NCBI GenBank assembly: GCA_963757945.1
Contig: CAVWTN010000002.1
Location: 62,001 to 126,000 of the forward strand
Source: CAVWTN01 sp963757945
Lineage (GTDB): Bacteria; Vulcanimicrobiota; Vulcanimicrobiia; Vulcanimicrobiales; Vulcanimicrobiaceae
Direction: 5' to 3'
DNA length: 64,000 nt
How positions within the stretch are numbered: the first letter of the stretch is position 1; the number at the start of each line of letters is the position of its first letter. The position numbers and the translations under genes were made by a program. Of this stretch, positions 8,064 through 16,098 are shown one piece after another. The notes under the pieces are model-generated. The model saw nothing but the letters and a program-made list of their open reading frames with translations. It made no database searches and was not told the DNA's origin.

Positions 8064-9068
8064 TTAGTCCTGGGCCGCTCCTCCCGGCCGCCGGCCGCCG
8101 CCCGAGCCGCCGGAGAGCGCCGTGATCGATTCCACGACCGCGCGAGGATCCTCGGCGCGGCCGGTGACGATCGCCTCGAAGCCGCGGACCGCCCGCTCGT
8201 AGCCGGCGCGCGCGCGGCGCTCGCCCAAGCGGCGCGCGATCGGCCGCAGCACGCGTTCGCGCCAGCGCTGGCGCTGCGGCAGCTCGCCGCCCGGGCGCGC
8301 AAGTTCCCAGAGCGCCAGATACTCGGTCGCCAGCGCCGAGAGCAGCGGGATCCCCGCGCCGCGCGGATCGTTCGCGAACAACTCGAACGCGATCGCGAGC
8401 GCGTCGGCGCTGCGCCCTTCCACGAGCGCGCTCGCGTATTGGTAGGCCTTCGCCTCGCTCGTGAACAGGCTCTCGCTCAAAAGCTCCGCGAGCGTGATCT
8501 TCTTTCCGCCGATCGCGAGCTTTTCCAGATCGGTCCGCACCGCGGTCAGGTCCGCCTCGCTGCGCGCGAGCGTCGCGATCGCGGCCGGCTCCGCGCTCGC
8601 GCCGAGCGCCGCGAGCGTTTCGCGGATGAAGCGCTCGCGCGTTTCCTCGTTTGCGGTCGTATCGATCCGCAGCGCCGTCTTCCCGGCGAGCTGGCCGAAG
8701 GTCTCGGGCTTCGTCTTTTTCGCCGGCGGCTGCAGATCTTCGAGGATCAGGACGTTGCCGTCGGGCACGCGCTGCGCGACCTCCCACAGCGCGCGGCGCT
8801 CGGCCACGCGCAGATCCTGCGCGCCGCGCACCACGACGACGCGCGTCGCTGCGAGGAACGGAAACGCGCTGACCGCCGCTTCGACCCGCGAGAACGAATC
8901 GAGCGCGCTCGCTTCGAAGCGTTCGAGATTGAGCGCGCGCTCGTCGGGTGCGAGCAGGCGTTCCTCCAGCAGCGCGAGCGCGCGATCGGCCAGCAGACGT
9001 TCGGTCCCCTCGACGACGACGAGCTTGGGGATCGCGGCCGTCGCCGCGGCGAAGTCGTAGAACTTCAG
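8064..9068 (-). CDS. holA: DNA polymerase III delta subunit (HolA), CTG start proposed
   Basis: The delta subunit opens the beta sliding clamp within the clamp loader. The encoded protein has the family layout: an N-terminal ATPase-like domain without a P-loop (VVVEGTERLLADRAL, FPFLAATRVVVVRGAQDL, DGNVLILEDLQPPAKKTKP), then helical domains (RFIRETLAAL, DLTAVRTDLEKLAIGG, VEGRSADALAI). The first in-frame ATG/GTG/TTG (8834) would remove about 78 conserved N-terminal residues. A CTG at 9068 gives 334 residues, a normal length, has GGAGGG five bases upstream and overlaps the mtnA stop as CTGA, the same geometry as the ATGA overlaps elsewhere here. CTG initiation is inferred. Confidence 0.85.
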   Translation of the reverse strand: MKFYDFAAATAAIPKLVVVEGTERLLADRALALLEERLLAPDERALNLERFEASALDSFSRVEAAVSAFPFLAATRVVVVRGAQDLRVAERRALWEVAQRVPDGNVLILEDLQPPAKKTKPETFGQLAGKTALRIDTTANEETRERFIRETLAALGASAEPAAIATLARSEADLTAVRTDLEKLAIGGKKITLAELLSESLFTSEAKAYQYASALVEGRSADALAIAFELFANDPRGAGIPLLSALATEYLALWELARPGGELPQRQRWRERVLRPIARRLGERRARAGYERAVRGFEAIVTGRAEDPRAVVESITALSGGSGGGRRPGGAAQD

Positions 9069-10102
9069 CGGAGCCCTCCGAGCCCGGCGGCGAGCGGCGG
9101 CAGGTTCGCAAGCGGCGGCAGCGACGTCTCGTAGGGCGGGCGGGCAACGCCGTATTCCGTCACGATCCCCGCGATCAGGCGCGCGGGCGTCACGTCGAAC
9201 GCCGGATTGTACGCATCCGCGCCGGCCGGCGCCGTCGCCGCGCCGCCGAACGCGCGCACTTCATCGGGGCTGCGTTCCTCGATGACGATCCCCGCGCCGC
9301 TGGGCAGCGAGAAATCGATCGTCGAGCGGGGCGCCGCCACGTAGAACGGGATACCGTGGAACGCGGCCGCGATCGCGACGCCGTACGTGCCGATCTTGTT
9401 CGCCGTGTCGCCGTTCGTCGCGATGCGATCGGCGCCGACGATCGCGCAGACGATCTGCTTGCGTTCCATCGCGATCGCCGCCGCGCCGTCGACGAGCAAC
9501 GTGGCCGGGATCCCGGCTTCCGCCAACTCGACCATCGTCAGGCGCGAGCCCTGCAAGAGCGGGCGCGTCTCATCCGCGTACACGTGCAGTTGCTTGCCCG
9601 CGCGGTGCGCGGCGATGATGACGCCGAGCGCCGTGCCGCCGCCCGCCGTCGCGAGCGGCCCCGTGTTGCAGTGCGTGAGGATCGCGCCGAACTGCGGGAT
9701 CAGCGCCGCGCCGTGCTCGCCGATCGCGCGATCGACGGCGCGCTGCTCGTCATGGATCGCTTGGGCCTCTGCGAGATGGCGGCCCTCGCCCGCATTCAAG
9801 ACCCGGTCGACCGCCCACGCAAGGTTCACCGCCGTCGGGCGCGCTGCGCGGATCCGCGCCGCCGCCGCGCGGAACTCGCTCTCCGCGGGATGGATGCCGC
9901 GCGCGAGCACGACGCCGTAGCCGCCGAAGACGCCGATGCACGGCGCGCCGCGCACGGCAAGCGTGCGAATCGCCTCGACGACGTCGTCCACGCTCTGGGC
10001 GCGCGCGACGACGCGTTCGAGCGGCAGGCGCCGCTGGTCGACATAGAGGATCGCGTCGCCGTCGAACGCGACGGCTTCGAATGCGTGGGGCGGCTGCTGC
10101 AT
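9065..10102 (-). CDS. mtnA: methylthioribose-1-phosphate isomerase
   Basis: Converts S-methyl-5-thioribose 1-phosphate to methylthioribulose 1-phosphate in methionine salvage. It belongs to the eIF2B-alpha-like isomerase family. Motifs are AVRGAPCIGVFGGYG, THCNTGPLATAGGGTALG with the catalytic Cys, VGADRIATNGDTANKIGT with the catalytic Asp, and YVAAPRSTIDF. At 345 residues from ATG 10102 it has the family's usual length; longer in-frame extensions run into the divergent aminotransferase promoter and lack homology. It appears to be the first gene of the purine operon. Methionine salvage feeds adenine back to purines, which may explain the link. Confidence 0.93.
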   Translation of the reverse strand: MQQPPHAFEAVAFDGDAILYVDQRRLPLERVVARAQSVDDVVEAIRTLAVRGAPCIGVFGGYGVVLARGIHPAESEFRAAAARIRAARPTAVNLAWAVDRVLNAGEGRHLAEAQAIHDEQRAVDRAIGEHGAALIPQFGAILTHCNTGPLATAGGGTALGVIIAAHRAGKQLHVYADETRPLLQGSRLTMVELAEAGIPATLLVDGAAAIAMERKQIVCAIVGADRIATNGDTANKIGTYGVAIAAAFHGIPFYVAAPRSTIDFSLPSGAGIVIEERSPDEVRAFGGAATAPAGADAYNPAFDVTPARLIAGIVTEYGVARPPYETSLPPLANLPPLAAGLGGLR

Positions 10103-10180
10103 GCGCGAGCGTTTCGCGAGGACGAATGGGCTACCCGCTCGGACGGTGAACCAGGTCGAGTCCCCATTGGAGAGATTGCC

Positions 10181-11512
10181 ATGCTGACCGCCGCGACCGA
10201 CCTTCACACGCTCCACCGCCGCCACGTGCTCACGCCGTGGGCCGCGCAGGGGAAACTCGACCCGCCCGCGATCGAGCGCGGCGAGGGCGTCTTCCTCTAC
10301 GACGACACGGGGAAGCGCTATCTGGACCTTTCGTCGGGCCTGGTCTGCGTCAATCTGGGGCATGGCAACCCCGCCGTCACGGCGGCGATCGCCGCCCAGG
10401 CGCAACGGCTCTGCTACGCGGCGCCGAGCTTCTTCAACGGCGCACGGGCCGAACTCGCCGCCGCGCTCTCCGAGCTTTCACCCTGGAGCGAGGGCGCCCG
10501 GGCGTTCTTCACGACCGGCGGCGCCGAAGCGAACGAGGACGCGGTCAAGATCGCGCGCGCGCTCACGGGGCGCTCGAAGGTGCTGACCGCGTACCGCTCG
10601 TTCCACGGATCGGGCGCGGGCGCCAGCACGCTGACCGGCGAGAACCGGCGCTGGTTCGCCGAGCCCGGGATCCCGAACGTCGTGCACTTCATCGGGCCGA
10701 ACCCCTATCGCAGCCCGTTCGATTCCAGCGACCCGGCCGACGAAACGCGCCGCGCGCTCGCGCACCTCGAGTTCATCGTCAACTTCGAGAACCCGAAGAA
10801 GGTCGCGGCGATCCTGCTCGAGACCGTCGTGGGTTCGAACGGCGTCATCGTCGCGCCGCCGGGCTATCTGGCGGGCGTGCGCGCGCTGTGCGACCGGCAC
10901 GGCATCCTGCTGATCTTGGACGAGGTGATGACCGGCTTCGGACGGATCGGCGCATCGTTCGGTTGCAAGCGGTTCGAGATCGTCCCCGATCTGATCACGT
11001 TCGCGAAGGGCGTGACGTCGGCGTACGTGCCGCTCGGCGGGATCCTCGTGCGCGAATCGCTCGCCGCCCATTTCGACACCGAGGTCTTGGGCGCGGGGCA
11101 CACCTATTCGGGGCATCCGCTCGCGATGGCGGCAGGCCGCGCCACATTGCAAGCGTACGCGGACGGCGACCTGTTCGCGCGGGCGCGCGAGATCGAAGCG
11201 TGGCTGCGCGAAGGGCTCGACGCGATCGCCGCGCGCTCCGCCGTCATCGGCGACGCGCGCGGGATCGGCGCGTTCTTCGCGCTCGAATTCGTGAAGAACA
11301 AACAGACGCGCGAGCCGCTGGTCGCCTGGCAGGGCGAGGGCCTCGGGCCGCTCGCGGCGTTCTACAAGAACTTACTCGGGCGCGGCGTGTACGCGTTCGG
11401 CCGTTACAACATCACGGTGATCTCGCCGCCGCTCACGATCGAGCGCGACGAACTCGCGCTTGCCTTCGACGCGCTGGCGGAATCGGTTGCGGAACTGGAA
11501 CGCGGACTCTGA
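10181..11512 (+). CDS. class III (omega) aminotransferase, PLP-dependent
   Basis: A fold-type I, subgroup II aminotransferase of 443 residues. Seen are LDLSSGLVCVNLGHGNPAV near the N-terminus, the PLP-phosphate-binding TTGGAEANEDAVKIAR, the cofactor Asp in LILDEVMTGFGRIG, and the Schiff-base Lys in ITFAKGVTSAYVPLGG. This resembles taurine:pyruvate, beta-alanine:pyruvate and putrescine-type transaminases, but the amino donor cannot be set from sequence. The ATG at 10181 has GGAGAG six bases upstream; longer upstream frames are antisense to mtnA. It is divergent from mtnA with a 78-base shared promoter region and is followed nine bases later by the SnoaL-like gene. Confidence 0.9.
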   Translation: MLTAATDLHTLHRRHVLTPWAAQGKLDPPAIERGEGVFLYDDTGKRYLDLSSGLVCVNLGHGNPAVTAAIAAQAQRLCYAAPSFFNGARAELAAALSELSPWSEGARAFFTTGGAEANEDAVKIARALTGRSKVLTAYRSFHGSGAGASTLTGENRRWFAEPGIPNVVHFIGPNPYRSPFDSSDPADETRRALAHLEFIVNFENPKKVAAILLETVVGSNGVIVAPPGYLAGVRALCDRHGILLILDEVMTGFGRIGASFGCKRFEIVPDLITFAKGVTSAYVPLGGILVRESLAAHFDTEVLGAGHTYSGHPLAMAAGRATLQAYADGDLFARAREIEAWLREGLDAIAARSAVIGDARGIGAFFALEFVKNKQTREPLVAWQGEGLGPLAAFYKNLLGRGVYAFGRYNITVISPPLTIERDELALAFDALAESVAELERGL

Positions 11513-11521
11513 GGAAGCGCC

Positions 11522-11944
11522 ATGAGCACCGAAACAGTGCCTGCGGACCCGGACGACGTCGTCGCCGTCACGAAGCTCGTGAAGGCGCTCAATCTCGCCT
11601 GGCGCTCCGGCGAGGCTGACGTCGCCGCCCGCGTCGCGCCGTTCTTCACGAGCGATGCGGTGATCGTCGGGCCCGATCTGCGACGCGTCGCGCGCGGGCG
11701 CGACGCCGTCGCGGCGAGCTACGCGGAGTTCCTCGCCGCCGCGACGGTGTTGGAGTACGAGCAGGATGCGCCCGAGGTCGATCTTGCGGGCGACGTCGCC
11801 GTCGCGACGCTCGGCTGGACGATGACCTACGAACACCAGGGCGGTCGCTCGACCGAGCGCGGCCACGACGTTTACGTGCTGGCGCGCCGCCCTCAATGGC
11901 AGATCGTCTGGCGCTACGTCGCCGCGAGCGACGTGCCCGCGTAG
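11522..11944 (+). CDS. SnoaL/DUF4440-like NTF2-fold protein
   Basis: A 140-residue single-domain protein with the NTF2/SnoaL pattern: an N-terminal helix pair (VVAVTKLVKALNLAWRSGE), FFTSDAVIVGPDLRRVARGR, AASYAEFL, then strands ending in a Trp-rich edge (GWTMTYEH, QWQIVWRYVAAS). Such domains bind small hydrophobic ligands or act as isomerases, hydrolases or unknown stress proteins. GAGGAA lies just upstream of the ATG, and the gene follows the aminotransferase by nine bases, so they are probably co-transcribed. No catalytic residues can be assigned. Confidence 0.75.
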   Translation: MSTETVPADPDDVVAVTKLVKALNLAWRSGEADVAARVAPFFTSDAVIVGPDLRRVARGRDAVAASYAEFLAAATVLEYEQDAPEVDLAGDVAVATLGWTMTYEHQGGRSTERGHDVYVLARRPQWQIVWRYVAASDVPA

Positions 11945-11984
11945 CACGAACGCCGCGAGGCGCGGGATATTCGCCGCGATCCGC

Positions 11985-12003
11985 TGTCAAGACATCCTTG
12001 ACA
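11985..12003. promoter_or_regulatory. perfect palindrome (operator candidate) overlapping a -35 box
   Basis: TGTCAAG-ACATC-CTTGACA is a perfect 7-bp inverted repeat with a 5-bp spacer. Its right half contains the TTGACA -35 hexamer of the following promoter. A dimeric repressor bound here would block RNA polymerase. The HTH protein encoded 58 bases downstream is the simplest candidate ligand (autoregulation, inferred). Confidence 0.7.
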
Positions 12004-12027
12004 GCGCGACCGGGCGCGGACTATGCT
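11998..12027 (+). promoter_or_regulatory. sigma-70-type promoter of the ClpX-ZF/HTH gene
   Basis: A consensus TTGACA (11998-12003), 18-base spacer and TATGCT (12022-12027). The expected start site is near 12034, leaving a leader of about 27 bases with TGAGGAA before the ATG at 12061. Confidence 0.75.
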
Positions 12028-12060
12028 GCACGTGGACGCTCATCTCAGTGAGGAACCACG

Positions 12061-12405
12061 ATGCCGCCAACGTTGATGCGCCGGCGCCTGCGCTGTTCGT
12101 TCTGCGGGAAGCCGGAAACTGAAGTCGCCAAATTGATCGCCGGACCGCGCGTGCACATCTGCGACGCCTGCGTCGGCGTCTGCAACGGCATCCTGGAAGC
12201 GACGCCGCGGAACTTCGCCGGTTGGGACGCGATGACGGACAAGCAACTGCTGGACGCCCTGCGGCCCACGAACGACACCCTCGAAGCCACGCGCGCGATC
12301 CTGCAGACGCAAGTCGAGCTGCTGCGCACGCGCGGCGCCAGTTGGGCTGCGATCGGCTCGGCGCTCGGCGTCTCGCGGCAAGCCGCCTGGGAGCGATTCT
12401 CCTAA
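12061..12405 (+). CDS. ClpX-type C4 zinc finger plus HTH protein
   Basis: 114 residues. The N-terminal part is a C4 zinc finger like that of ClpX: CSFCGKPETEVAKLIAGP, then ICDACVGVCN. The C-terminal part ends in a helix-turn-helix, ASWAAIGSALGVSRQAAWERF, of the type used for DNA binding. The AAA+ ClpX core is absent, so this is not a Clp unfoldase. It is probably a small transcription factor or a Clp-system adaptor. The palindromic promoter just upstream fits autoregulation. Monocistronic; the ATG has TGAGGAA upstream. The target genes are unknown. Confidence 0.8.
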   Translation: MPPTLMRRRLRCSFCGKPETEVAKLIAGPRVHICDACVGVCNGILEATPRNFAGWDAMTDKQLLDALRPTNDTLEATRAILQTQVELLRTRGASWAAIGSALGVSRQAAWERFS

Positions 12406-12573
12406 GCCGGACGTCCCGCTGAAAGTCCCATGGCGCTGCCCTAGCCCGCGCGGCGGCCGGGCGCTAGACTGAGGTTATTACGCTTGGCTTGCTAGTCAAG
12501 CCGAACTAAGTAGCTCGGAGTCCGGAAGTAGCCGCGTGCGCCGCGGCGCGATTTCATACAGCCCGAGCCGCTC
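12406..12573. other. intergenic gap with a small hairpin
   Basis: This gap lies between two convergent genes. It contains a stem GGCTTG (12486-12491), loop CTAGT and CAAGCC (12497-12502). There is no T-tract, so it is at best a weak bidirectional terminator. Nothing else was recognised. Confidence 0.4.
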
Positions 12574-13128
12574 TTACGCCGACCGCTTGCAGACGGTCTT
12601 AACGTCGACGATCTGACCGCCTTTCGTCTTGGCGCGGAATTCCGTCGTCAGCGTCTTCGCGAGCACGGTCGTCGTCATATCGCCGAAGGACTCGATGTCG
12701 CCGGTTCCCTGCAACCCGAGGTCGTGCCAAACCCAGGTGTTGCCGATCGGACCGGGCGAGGTTCTCACGTGATAGTTGCCGTTGCTATCGACGGAGATGT
12801 CGATCCAGTGCTTTCGCCCCAAATCGTAGGTGATGAACTCCGTCGAGGATGTGTTGTGCGGAAACCATGGGACCGGATAGGTCGTCCCCGTGTTGAAAAG
12901 CCACCGGCCGTCCGGATCGAACGTGTACACCGAGATGCTGGCGATCGGCGTCGCGTGCCGAGAACTCTTCGTCGAGCACGACCACCCGCCGACCCAGCCC
13001 TGCAGGGCTCCGAGATCGGGCCTCGGCGCATCCGGAATCGGCGTCGCCGGCGAACCGGCGGAAGCCGGCGCGGAGCACGCGACGGCGCATGCGAGCGCGG
13101 CGAGAGCAACGAGGTGTCTGCGGAACAT
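12574..13128 (-). CDS. secreted hypothetical protein (184 aa)
   Basis: The N-terminus has a Sec signal peptide: basic MFRRH, hydrophobic LVALAALACAVAC, then SAPASA, with a possible lipobox-like LACAVAC but no clear lipoprotein Gly/Ala-Cys rule. The mature part has Trp-rich beta strands (LGALQGWVGGWSC, WLFNTGTTYPVPWF, NTWVWHDLGLQG) and three Cys, suggesting a small beta-barrel like the DUF1579 or lipocalin-like secreted families. No function can be assigned. It is divergently oriented to the GNAT gene with 135 bases between. Confidence 0.7.
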   Translation of the reverse strand: MFRRHLVALAALACAVACSAPASAGSPATPIPDAPRPDLGALQGWVGGWSCSTKSSRHATPIASISVYTFDPDGRWLFNTGTTYPVPWFPHNTSSTEFITYDLGRKHWIDISVDSNGNYHVRTSPGPIGNTWVWHDLGLQGTGDIESFGDMTTTVLAKTLTTEFRAKTKGGQIVDVKTVCKRSA

Positions 13129-13263
13129 TTTCCTCCACGTCTTTGCGGCCGTCGACGCTTCGGCTCGCCAGCGCAGCCATCATTCCGTCAGCGACCAAAG
13201 GTGCGCCCCACGCCGCGGTCAGAAGGTCGGCACTTTCCCGAACCCCACATCGAGGAGGAAACC

Positions 13264-14067
13264 GTGTTCGCGAACGGTCCGGAAGCGCCCGGTGGAGCGC
13301 GAGCGGCCGCCATCCTCGCGCGCTACGACGCGGAGATGCGCCTCGAGCCGCCGCACGGCGCCGGCACCCGCGTCGAACGCGCCGGCGACGTCGTGCGCGA
13401 GCGCGGCGCCGCGCACAACCTGATCGCGTACTGGACGTTCGATGCGGCCGGCGCCGAGCGCGCCGTCGCGGAGCAGGCCGCCTATTTCCGCGGCTTGAGC
13501 GAGAGCGTCGAGTGGAAACTCTACGCGCACGATGCGCCGTCGAACCTGGCTGCCGTCCTCGCCGCGCACGGCTTCGAGCCGGACGAAACCGAGACGCTCA
13601 TGGTGCTGGCGCTCGATTCAACCGAACACGCCCCGCGCGTGGATCCCGGCGTCACGGTGCGCGAAGTGAGCAGCGACTCGGACCTCGCGACCTATATCGG
13701 CGTGACGACGCGCGCGTTCGGACGCGATGCGAGTTCGTCCGTGGACGCGCTCGGAGCGCGCATCTTCGGCGCAGGCGCGGATACGATCGCGTACGTGGCG
13801 TACGTCGACGGTGAGGCAGCCGGGGCAGGACGGCTGGAATTGGCGCCGGGCCGCTCGTTCGCATCGCTGTGGGGCGGCGGTACCGAACCGGCGAGCCGCC
13901 ACCGCGGCGTGTATCGCAGCCTCGTCGCCGAGCGGAGCGCCCGCGCGCGTGCGCGCGGATACGCCTACGTCACGGTCGACGCGCGCGAGACCAGCCGCCC
14001 GATCCTCGAGCGGCTCGGCTTCTTCGCGCTGACGACGGTTCAAGGCTGGAAGCTGCGCCTCGATTGA
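13264..14067 (+). CDS. GNAT-family N-acetyltransferase
   Basis: A 267-residue protein whose C-terminal half is a GNAT domain: VTVREVSSDSDLATYIGV, DTIAYVAYVDGEAAGAGRL, the acetyl-CoA loop region GGGTEPASRHRGVYRSLV, and TVDARETSRPILERLGF at the end. The N-terminal 120 residues form a second, degenerate GNAT-like unit (ending in LAAHGFEPDETETLMVLAL), typical of two-domain family members. The chosen GTG (13264) has an excellent GAGGAGGAA just upstream; longer frames are antisense to the secreted protein gene. The substrate is unknown. Confidence 0.82.
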   Translation: MFANGPEAPGGARAAAILARYDAEMRLEPPHGAGTRVERAGDVVRERGAAHNLIAYWTFDAAGAERAVAEQAAYFRGLSESVEWKLYAHDAPSNLAAVLAAHGFEPDETETLMVLALDSTEHAPRVDPGVTVREVSSDSDLATYIGVTTRAFGRDASSSVDALGARIFGAGADTIAYVAYVDGEAAGAGRLELAPGRSFASLWGGGTEPASRHRGVYRSLVAERSARARARGYAYVTVDARETSRPILERLGFFALTTVQGWKLRLD

Positions 14068-14073
14068 GGTGCG

Positions 14074-14535
14074 CTACACCAGCTGCAGGACCGTCAGCGC
14101 TGCGATCGCGGCTTCGTACCCTTTGTCGCCGCGCTGGGGATCGGCGCGTTCCTCGGCCTGCGCGTACGTTTCAGTCGTCAGGATCCCGAAGCCGATCGGC
14201 ACGCCGGTCGCGAGCTGCACGTCCATGATGCCGCGCGCGCACTCGCCCGCGACGTAATCGAAGTGCGGCGTATCGCCCCGCACCACGACGCCGAGCGCGA
14301 CGACGGCATCGTACCCTTGCGCGATCAGGTGCTGCGCCGCAAGCGGGATCTCAAAGCAGCCGGGAATGTGGACGATCGCCCGGTCATCCGCAGCGACGCC
14401 GCAGGCATCGAGCGCGCGCGACGCGCCGTCTTCGAGCCAATCGGCCAGCGATCCGTAAAAGCGTGCCGAAACGATCGCGACGCGTTTCCCCGCCGCGCGC
14501 GGCAGCGGGAGGGCGTTCCGTTCCGCCGGCTTCAC
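14074..14535 (-). CDS. ribH: 6,7-dimethyl-8-ribityllumazine synthase
   Basis: Condenses the RibA/D pyrimidine product with the RibB four-carbon unit to make lumazine, the riboflavin precursor. The 153-residue protein has VAIVSARFYGSLADWL, PGCFEIPLAAQHL, ALGVVVRGDTPHFDYVAGE with the catalytic His, and FGILTTETYAQAEERAD, all canonical. It overlaps the ribBA stop by four bases (ATGA), so it is co-translated with the HTH-RibBA fusion. ribD and ribE are 4-6 kb away in another operon. Confidence 0.96.
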   Translation of the reverse strand: MKPAERNALPLPRAAGKRVAIVSARFYGSLADWLEDGASRALDACGVAADDRAIVHIPGCFEIPLAAQHLIAQGYDAVVALGVVVRGDTPHFDYVAGECARGIMDVQLATGVPIGFGILTTETYAQAEERADPQRGDKGYEAAIAALTVLQLV

Positions 14536-16007
14536 TTCGCCGATCCCGCGCGCGCCGGCGGCGCCGCGCCGTTCGCCGGTGCGGCCGCCCCGCCGTTCGC
14601 CGCTTCACCGAGCAAATGTCCCATTTTACGACGCTTCGTTTCCATGTAGCGCTTGTTGTATTGCGTCGGCTCGGTCGGCAGCGGGACGCGCCCGACGATC
14701 CGCAGGCCGTAGCCTTCGAGGCCGGCGATCTTCTTCGGGTTGTTCGTCATCAGGCGCATCTCGCGCACGCCGAGGTCGACGAGCATCTGCGAACCGAGCC
14801 CGTAATCGCGTTTGTCCGCGGGAAGGCCGAGCGCGAGGTTCGCCTCGACCGTGTCGGCGCCGCGATCCTGAAGCGCGTAGGCGCGCAGTTTGTTCGCAAG
14901 CCCGATGCCGCGGCCTTCTTGATACAGATACAGGAGGACGCCGCGCCCTTCGCGCGCGATCAGCTTGAGCGCCGCGTCGCGCTGCGCGCCGCAATCGCAG
15001 CGCAGCGAATGCAACGAATCCCCGGTCAAGCAGGCGGAGTGCACGCGCACCAGCACGCCCTTGCCGTCGCCGATATCGCCCATCACCATCGCGACGTGCG
15101 TGCCCTCGCCCACGGTCGTCTCGTACGCGATCCCGCGAAACTTTCCGAAGTCGGTCGGCAGATCGAACTCCGCGATCCGCTCGATCAGCTTCTCGGTGCG
15201 CATGCGATACGCGATCAGATCCTTGACCGTGATCAAGCGCAGCTCGTGTTTCTTCGCGAACTCGCGCAGACGCGGCAGGCGCATCATCGTGCCGTCCTCG
15301 TCCATGATCTCGACGACGACGCTTGCCGGGTAGAGCCCGGCGAGCCGCGCGAGATCGACGCCGGCCTCCGTCTGACCCGCGCGCACGAGCACGCCGCCGT
15401 CGCGCGCGCGCAACGGAAACGTGTGACCCGGGCGCAGAAAGTCCGAAGGCTTCGAGGCGGGATCGACGAGCATCTGAATCGTCGCCGCTCGATCGTGCGC
15501 CGAGATGCCGGTCGTCGTGCGCCCGCGGCCTTCGACCGAAACCGTGAACGCCGTGCCGAGCGGCGCCGTGTTGTCGTGCACCATCGCCGGGATCTGCAGC
15601 TCGTCGAGCCGCTTGCCGATCAGCGGAACGCAGATCAGGCCGCCAGCTTCCTTGCGCATGAAGTTGATCGCTTCGGGCGTGACCATCTGCGCCGCCATCA
15701 CGAGGTCGCCTTCGTTCTCGCGATCCTCGTCGTCCAGCACGACGACCATCTTGCCGGCGCGCGTGTCCGCGATCGCGTCTTCGATGTCGTCGAAGATCTG
15801 ATCGTCCGGGGGCGCCTCGCCGAGCGCGCCCGCGAGTTCCGGGAGCACCTTCGCCAGCGCCTTGACGGACTTGAACGAGGGCGAGCGCCGGCCGGAGCGC
15901 AGGTACGAGATCGCGCCCTCCGTCAGGCCCGATTTCGCGGCGAGATCGCTGGCGGAGATCCCCCGGGACTCCATCGCGGTCTGCAGGATCTCGGAAAAAC
16001 TGTTCAC
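14532..16007 (-). CDS. ribBA: HTH-RibB-RibA fusion: DHBP synthase/GTP cyclohydrolase II with N-terminal XRE domain
   Basis: Residues 1-62 form an XRE/Cro-type helix-turn-helix: FSEILQTAMESRGISASDLA, then SGLTEGAISYLRSGRRSPS. Residues about 72-270 are 3,4-dihydroxybutanone phosphate synthase (DDEDRENEGDLVMAAQMVTP, GLICVPL, HTFPLRAR). Residues about 280-465 are GTP cyclohydrolase II with its zinc cysteines (SACLTGDSLHSLRCDCG), YQEGRGIGLANKLRAY and DYGLGSQML. A standard RibBA is about 400 residues; the extra DNA-binding domain is unusual. It starts at GTG 16007 with GAGGGG upstream, and a near-palindrome lies 18 bases before the start. Both enzyme domains look intact. A role as an autorepressing trigger enzyme is inference. 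Confidence 0.93.
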   Translation of the reverse strand: MNSFSEILQTAMESRGISASDLAAKSGLTEGAISYLRSGRRSPSFKSVKALAKVLPELAGALGEAPPDDQIFDDIEDAIADTRAGKMVVVLDDEDRENEGDLVMAAQMVTPEAINFMRKEAGGLICVPLIGKRLDELQIPAMVHDNTAPLGTAFTVSVEGRGRTTTGISAHDRAATIQMLVDPASKPSDFLRPGHTFPLRARDGGVLVRAGQTEAGVDLARLAGLYPASVVVEIMDEDGTMMRLPRLREFAKKHELRLITVKDLIAYRMRTEKLIERIAEFDLPTDFGKFRGIAYETTVGEGTHVAMVMGDIGDGKGVLVRVHSACLTGDSLHSLRCDCGAQRDAALKLIAREGRGVLLYLYQEGRGIGLANKLRAYALQDRGADTVEANLALGLPADKRDYGLGSQMLVDLGVREMRLMTNNPKKIAGLEGYGLRIVGRVPLPTEPTQYNKRYMETKRRKMGHLLGEAANGGAAAPANGAAPPARAGSAK

Positions 16008-16024
16008 GGTCGGGGCGCCCCTCT

Positions 16025-16042
16025 AGTTCACAAACGTCAACT
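16025..16042. promoter_or_regulatory. imperfect palindrome upstream of HTH-ribBA
   Basis: AGTTCAC-AAAC-GTCAACT matches as an inverted repeat at 6 of 7 positions. A further GTTCAC lies at 16002-16007 across the start codon, 24 bases from the first. These are operator candidates for the XRE domain of RibBA. No FMN riboswitch is apparent in the 91-base leader region, so protein-based control would fill that gap (inference). Confidence 0.4.
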
Positions 16043-16098
16043 CAGCGAGCCCTTTAGCGGGCCTTTCGCTCCCTGTTCTCTTGACAATTGCGAACTGT

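Noticed and set aside
8064..8834. Shorter holA starting at GTG 8834
   Set aside because: It would remove about 78 residues of the conserved N-terminal domain; the frame continues upstream with clear family sequence to CTG 9068.
16008..16098. FMN riboswitch upstream of ribBA
   Set aside because: The 91-base gap is shorter than a usual FMN riboswitch and the conserved AGGGG/GAACCC elements were not found.
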